From VBDM01 sp035317085 (lineage in GTDB: Bacteria > Pseudomonadota > Gammaproteobacteria > Burkholderiales > SG8-39), in the NCBI GenBank assembly GCA_035317085.1, contig DATHHS010000260.1, positions 1 through 9,028 on the forward strand: 9,028 nucleotides of DNA, in the 5' to 3' direction. Position 1 is the stretch's first letter; each line of letters opens with the position of its first letter. Under the pieces are notes generated by a model, which saw nothing but the letters and a program-made list of their open reading frames with translations, made no database searches and was not told the DNA's origin. Positions 7,301-9,028 of the stretch are shown here, in pieces. A program made the position numbers and the translations under genes.

Positions 7301-7873
7301 AAGGTGCTGTACTTCGCCGGCTACAAGAAGGTCATCGACCGCTACAAGATCGCCGAGATCGAGAATGCCGCGGACCTGGTGGTGTGGTGCTGCGACGAAG
7401 AACCCGGGTTCCGCCCGACGCGCCCGCAGGACCGCAACTTCGTCGGCAACATCGTGCAGGCGATGGACGCCTACGCACAAGGCAGGCTCGGGCCGCCGAC
7501 GATCCGCACGGAGGACGCCGGCCGGCTCATCGCCATAGGCTCGGACCGCATGATGGCGGCGGTGGCGCGCGCGCGCCACGACGTGTTGAAGCCTCACCTG
7601 AAACCGGGCCACGCCGCGATCGGTTCGATCAACTCGCCGATGCAATGCATGCTGAAGGAGATCTGCGCTCAGTGCCTGCAACCGCACCGCGATCCGCACA
7701 CCGGAAAGACGAGCTACGTCTTCTCCTGCTTCAACCAGGACCAGGCGCTCGACGAAGTCGATTTCGCCGCGCTCTCCGAGCGGCTCAAGCAGAATTCGCT
7801 TCAGGAGAAAATCACCGCGCAATGGATCCGGCACTGCATGCCGGAACTGCGCAAGCAACGGCAACTGGTTTAG
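4364..7873 (+). CDS. Fused GltD/NfnB-PyrK/NfnA-like FAD/iron-sulfur oxidoreductase
   Basis: A 1169-aa protein with no signal peptide or membrane helix, so probably cytoplasmic. Seen in order: an unrecognised, mostly helical region (1 to about 235); a GltD-type iron-sulfur domain with C241, C244, C252, C282, C322, C325 and C329; a FAD Rossmann motif G388-M-G-P-A-G393; an NAD(P) motif G566-G-G-L-T-A571; a helical insertion (about 579-650); and GTQPN at 729-733. A PyrK/FNR-like module follows from about 840, with QPGQFYRLQ at 869-876 and a nucleotide-binding GGGLG at 959-963. It ends with a cysteine motif C1095-x5-C1101-x2-C1104-x17-C1122. Known: GltD/NfnB and PyrK/NfnA are separate subunits in the Nfn complex, which couples NADH, NADPH and ferredoxin. 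Inferred: this fusion exchanges electrons between pyridine nucleotides and ferredoxin, with adjacent FdxA as a natural partner; bifurcation is unproven. The ATG at 4364 has only a weak upstream GGA. Confidence 0.88.
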   Translation: MLKLAHGLSFAELYQRDGLARLDAAFLDHLGAAESALRPQLEAARAASNLDSKSESGLIIEIAPHLDDFLAELFGIREEYLALAAQHDELAPLYSVKRQFVQRRAANKVKPEEAAKLDGPALEAELKKHFGGQFDELTFAKKVGYWLGDEAGHTVALDLAMKYSAWALHTPAGREHVHSGILFKTPAKIDPQNLLVNAQKNEREGVVVHTIRPEHIRRRQGFTLTDPGTDLVGALDQSNYCIWCHTQNKDSCSKGLKEKPSADAPHKTVFKKSPFGVTLAGCPLEEKISEFHTLKSQGKALSALAVIVIDNPTVAATGHRICNDCMKSCIYQKQEPVNIPQVETRTLKDVLELPWGFEIYSLLTRWNPLNFRRPLPLPASGRKVLVAGMGPAGFTLAHYLMNEGHAVAGIDGLKIEPLPEKFSGVKADGSRAPFEPVRDVKTLYESLDDRVMAGFGGVAEYGITVRWDKNFLKLVRLLLERRDQFALFGGVRFGGTVTVEDALELGFDHVALAMGAGKPTVLDIPNGLARGVRAASDFLMALQLTGAAKADSIANMQLRLPVVVVGGGLTAIDTATESLAYYLVQVEKFLTRYEALAAQSGEDAVREKWDDQEREIAEEFLAHARAVREERLTAALENRPARIVELLQHWGGVTIAYRRRLVDSPSYTLNHEEVEKALEEGIAFAEGLSPVAVDVDNYGAVRGMRFSAPSGLESAEHWLPAHTVFVAAGTQPNTVLAREHSAHFALDGKYFQACDEEGRPLTPQRAISKPERSEVLLSRFPDGRFVSFFGDLHPSYFGNVVKALGSARQGYPVVSRVLAKAPPQTRSTPAAFFASLSHEMLATVHKVERLTPTIVEVVIKAPLAARKFQPGQFYRLQNFETLSPLVRNAATSTRLQMEGLAMTGAWVDRDRGLVSTIVLEMGGSSDLCAMLAPGEPVILMGPTGAPTHIAKNETVILAGGGLGNAVLFSIGQAFRASGSKVLYFAGYKKVIDRYKIAEIENAADLVVWCCDEEPGFRPTRPQDRNFVGNIVQAMDAYAQGRLGPPTIRTEDAGRLIAIGSDRMMAAVARARHDVLKPHLKPGHAAIGSINSPMQCMLKEICAQCLQPHRDPHTGKTSYVFSCFNQDQALDEVDFAALSERLKQNSLQEKITAQWIRHCMPELRKQRQLV

Positions 7874-7884
7874 GTGGGCAGACT

Positions 7885-7909
7885 CCCCTCTCCACGGAGT
7901 GGAGAGGGG
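7885..7909. terminator. Hairpin between convergent genes, possible bidirectional terminator
   Basis: Seen: a perfect 10-bp stem (CCCCTCTCCA at 7885-7894 with TGGAGAGGGG at 7900-7909) around a 5-base loop. It begins 12 bases after the oxidoreductase stop and lies 13 bases beyond the stop of the convergent DUF1178 gene. There is no T-run on either strand, so it is not a canonical intrinsic terminator; it could act in transcript-end protection or with Rho, or be a dispersed repeat. Confidence 0.5.
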
Positions 7910-7921
7910 CCGGGGGTGAGG

Positions 7922-8347
7922 TCAGTGCCAGTCCTTGCGGGGCGGTAGCGGCAAAGGCATCACCGCGATGCCTTCGTCGAGCAGATCCTGAGTCTGCTCG
8001 CCGGTCGCGACGCCGCGAATGCTCCTCTCCGGGGCTTCCTTGCGGTGGATGCGCCGCGCCTCCTCCGGAAAGCGCTCGCCCACGTTCTCAGTGTTGAGCA
8101 GCATGTAGTCGATGATTTCCTGGATATGGCGCGCTTGCGCGCCCGGCGCGACAGGAGCTTGCGCGTGATCGTGAACCGGTTGGGCCTCGGCCCTGCCGAT
8201 CTTGGCGGTGAGCAGTTTCTCGATCCCGGAACCGCAAACCGGGCACGAGAGCAGGCCGCGGGATTTCTGGCTCTCAAAGTCGTTCGCCGAGGCGAACCAG
8301 CCCTCGAAGCGATGACGATCCGGACAAACGAGCTCAAATACGATCAC
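7922..8347 (-). CDS. DUF1178 family protein
   Basis: A 141-aa small soluble protein. Seen: it opens MIVFELVCPDRHRFEGWFAS and continues with a CPVCG motif. C8, H12, C35 and C38 could form a zinc ribbon. A low-complexity Ala/Pro/Gln/His linker (about residues 59-72) leads to a helical C-terminal half (HIQEIIDYMLLNTENVGERF, then EEARRIHRKEAPERSIRGVA). This is the standard layout of the DUF1178 family of Proteobacteria, whose function is unknown. The GTG at 8347 is chosen over an ATG at 8371 because GGGGA lies about six bases upstream and the family begins MIVF. It is convergent with the oxidoreductase and 95 bp downstream of the YkvA gene. The metal site is inferred from the cysteine/histidine spacing. 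Confidence 0.9.
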   Translation of the reverse strand: MIVFELVCPDRHRFEGWFASANDFESQKSRGLLSCPVCGSGIEKLLTAKIGRAEAQPVHDHAQAPVAPGAQARHIQEIIDYMLLNTENVGERFPEEARRIHRKEAPERSIRGVATGEQTQDLLDEGIAVMPLPLPPRKDWH

Positions 8348-8442
8348 GTTGCGTCCCCAGGAACGTTCCAAGCAATACGATCAAATGTCTCAATCGAACA
8401 TTCTACTGTGCCCGATCAACATCGGTGCACAAGCGAGCCGTT

Positions 8443-8832
8443 TCAAGGGGCCCTCCAGTGTGCGTATGCCCACATAGCGCACACCGCTCCGAGTGCAATC
8501 CAAACGCAGACGATGACCGCCGCGGCGATGCGGCTTACGGGCCGGCCGCTCTCGAGCAGCTCCCGAGCACGCGCACGGCATTCCTCCATCACCGGACCCG
8601 GAATCAGCCTGACCGCGAGGACGATACCCAATGGAATGAGAATCAGGTCGTCGAGGTAACCCAGTACCGGGATGAAATCCGGGATGAGGTCGATCGGGCT
8701 CAGCGCATACGCCGCGATGCCTGCCACCAGCAGCTTCGCATACCACGGAGTATCGGGGTGCCGCGCGGCCAGGCATAGCGCGACGGTCTCGGACTTGAGC
8801 GCGCGGGCGCGTTCTTTGAGACGGGCCAGCAC
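8443..8832 (-). CDS. DUF1232 / YkvA family membrane protein
   Basis: A 129-aa protein. Seen: an amphipathic basic N-terminus (LKERARALKSE), then a hydrophobic stretch running into SPIDLIPDFIPVLGYLDD (residues 45-62), which is the hallmark of DUF1232. A further hydrophobic stretch follows (about 63-80), and a C-terminal transmembrane helix lies at about 102-124. The GTG at 8832 is the first possible start after the in-frame stop of the upstream gene; GGTGA, complementary to the 16S rRNA end, lies four bases before it. The 30-bp gap from the upstream partial gene suggests co-transcription. Known: YkvA-like proteins are widespread in bacteria without a settled function. The extra C-terminal helix is longer than in minimal DUF1232 proteins. 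Confidence 0.88.
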   Translation of the reverse strand: MLARLKERARALKSETVALCLAARHPDTPWYAKLLVAGIAAYALSPIDLIPDFIPVLGYLDDLILIPLGIVLAVRLIPGPVMEECRARARELLESGRPVSRIAAAVIVCVWIALGAVCAMWAYAHWRAP

Positions 8833-8862
8833 CGCGTCACCGTCGGCGCAAGCGCCCGGACA

Positions 8863-9028
8863 TCAGTTCGGCGTCCGCGCTTTCTCGATCGACACGACAA
8901 AGCCGAAAATCGCGGCGACCAGTGCCGTTATCAACCAGAGGAGAGCCTCCGCGAGGCTGGCGCGGGCCGCGGATTCAAGCCGTGCGTAGTAAACCACGAC
9001 GCTCTCGCGCCGCTCCAGGTCCTCCTGG
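8863..9028 (-). CDS. C-terminal end of an unrecognised single-helix protein (partial)
   Basis: Seen: an open frame entering from the right edge and ending at a TGA at 8863-8865, giving the last 54 residues. It begins with a charged helical stretch (QEDLERRESVVVYYARLESA), followed by a hydrophobic segment (LLWLITALVAAIFGFVVSI) and a short charged tail (EKARTPN). The pattern is that of a small tail-anchored or bitopic membrane protein. No start is present in the window, so it is incomplete. It ends 30 bp before the YkvA start on the same strand and may form an operon with it. I do not recognise the family. Confidence 0.6.
   Translation of the reverse strand, partial: QEDLERRESVVVYYARLESAARASLAEALLWLITALVAAIFGFVVSIEKARTPN

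Noticed and set aside
7010..7864. 284-aa open frame on the minus strand
   Set aside because: Antisense to the C-terminal half of the oxidoreductase; no motif, and the sense strand carries conserved flavin and cysteine motifs.
6187..8097. 636-aa open frame on the plus strand
   Set aside because: Overlaps the oxidoreductase in another frame, is extremely Arg/Ala-rich and runs through the hairpin into the DUF1178 gene.

Overview
This is a GC-rich, gene-dense chromosomal window, most likely from a betaproteobacterium or a close proteobacterial relative. That assignment rests on the 107-aa seven-iron ferredoxin of the FdxA type, on a DUF1178 gene and a DUF1232/YkvA gene typical of Proteobacteria, on frequent GTG starts with Shine-Dalgarno sites, and on a dRS3-like ATTCCC-N8-GGGAAT repeat. 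It is an inference from gene content, not from a marker gene.

Left block (1-3727, minus strand): a tightly coupled four-gene operon encoding a gliding-type ABC export system. In transcription order it holds an ABC ATPase, a six-helix ABC-2 permease (GldF family), a membrane-anchored auxiliary protein (GldG / ABC_transp_aux family) and a DUF4340 protein that runs off the left edge. Start and stop codons overlap by 4 bp at two of the three junctions, and the third gap is 7 bp. The DUF4340 reading frame is broken by an apparent 1-base loss near 120-128.

Middle block (3728-7873): a divergent intergenic region with a clear TATAAT promoter drives the plus strand. First comes fdxA, a 3Fe-4S/4Fe-4S ferredoxin. 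It is followed, across a 73-bp paired inverted repeat, by a 1169-aa flavin/iron-sulfur oxidoreductase. That protein is a single-chain fusion of a GltD/NfnB-like half (two predicted 4Fe-4S clusters, FAD site, NAD(P) site) and a PyrK/NfnA-like half (FAD/NAD module plus a C-terminal iron-sulfur motif), preceded by an unrecognised domain of about 235 residues. Ferredoxin and oxidoreductase side by side suggest electron exchange between a pyridine nucleotide pool and ferredoxin, possibly in the manner of the bifurcating Nfn enzymes. This is the most interesting item in the window.

Right block (7874-9028, minus strand): a hairpin separates the oxidoreductase from a convergent DUF1178 zinc-ribbon-like protein. 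Upstream of that lie a DUF1232/YkvA membrane protein and the C-terminal end of an unrecognised one-helix protein cut by the right edge.
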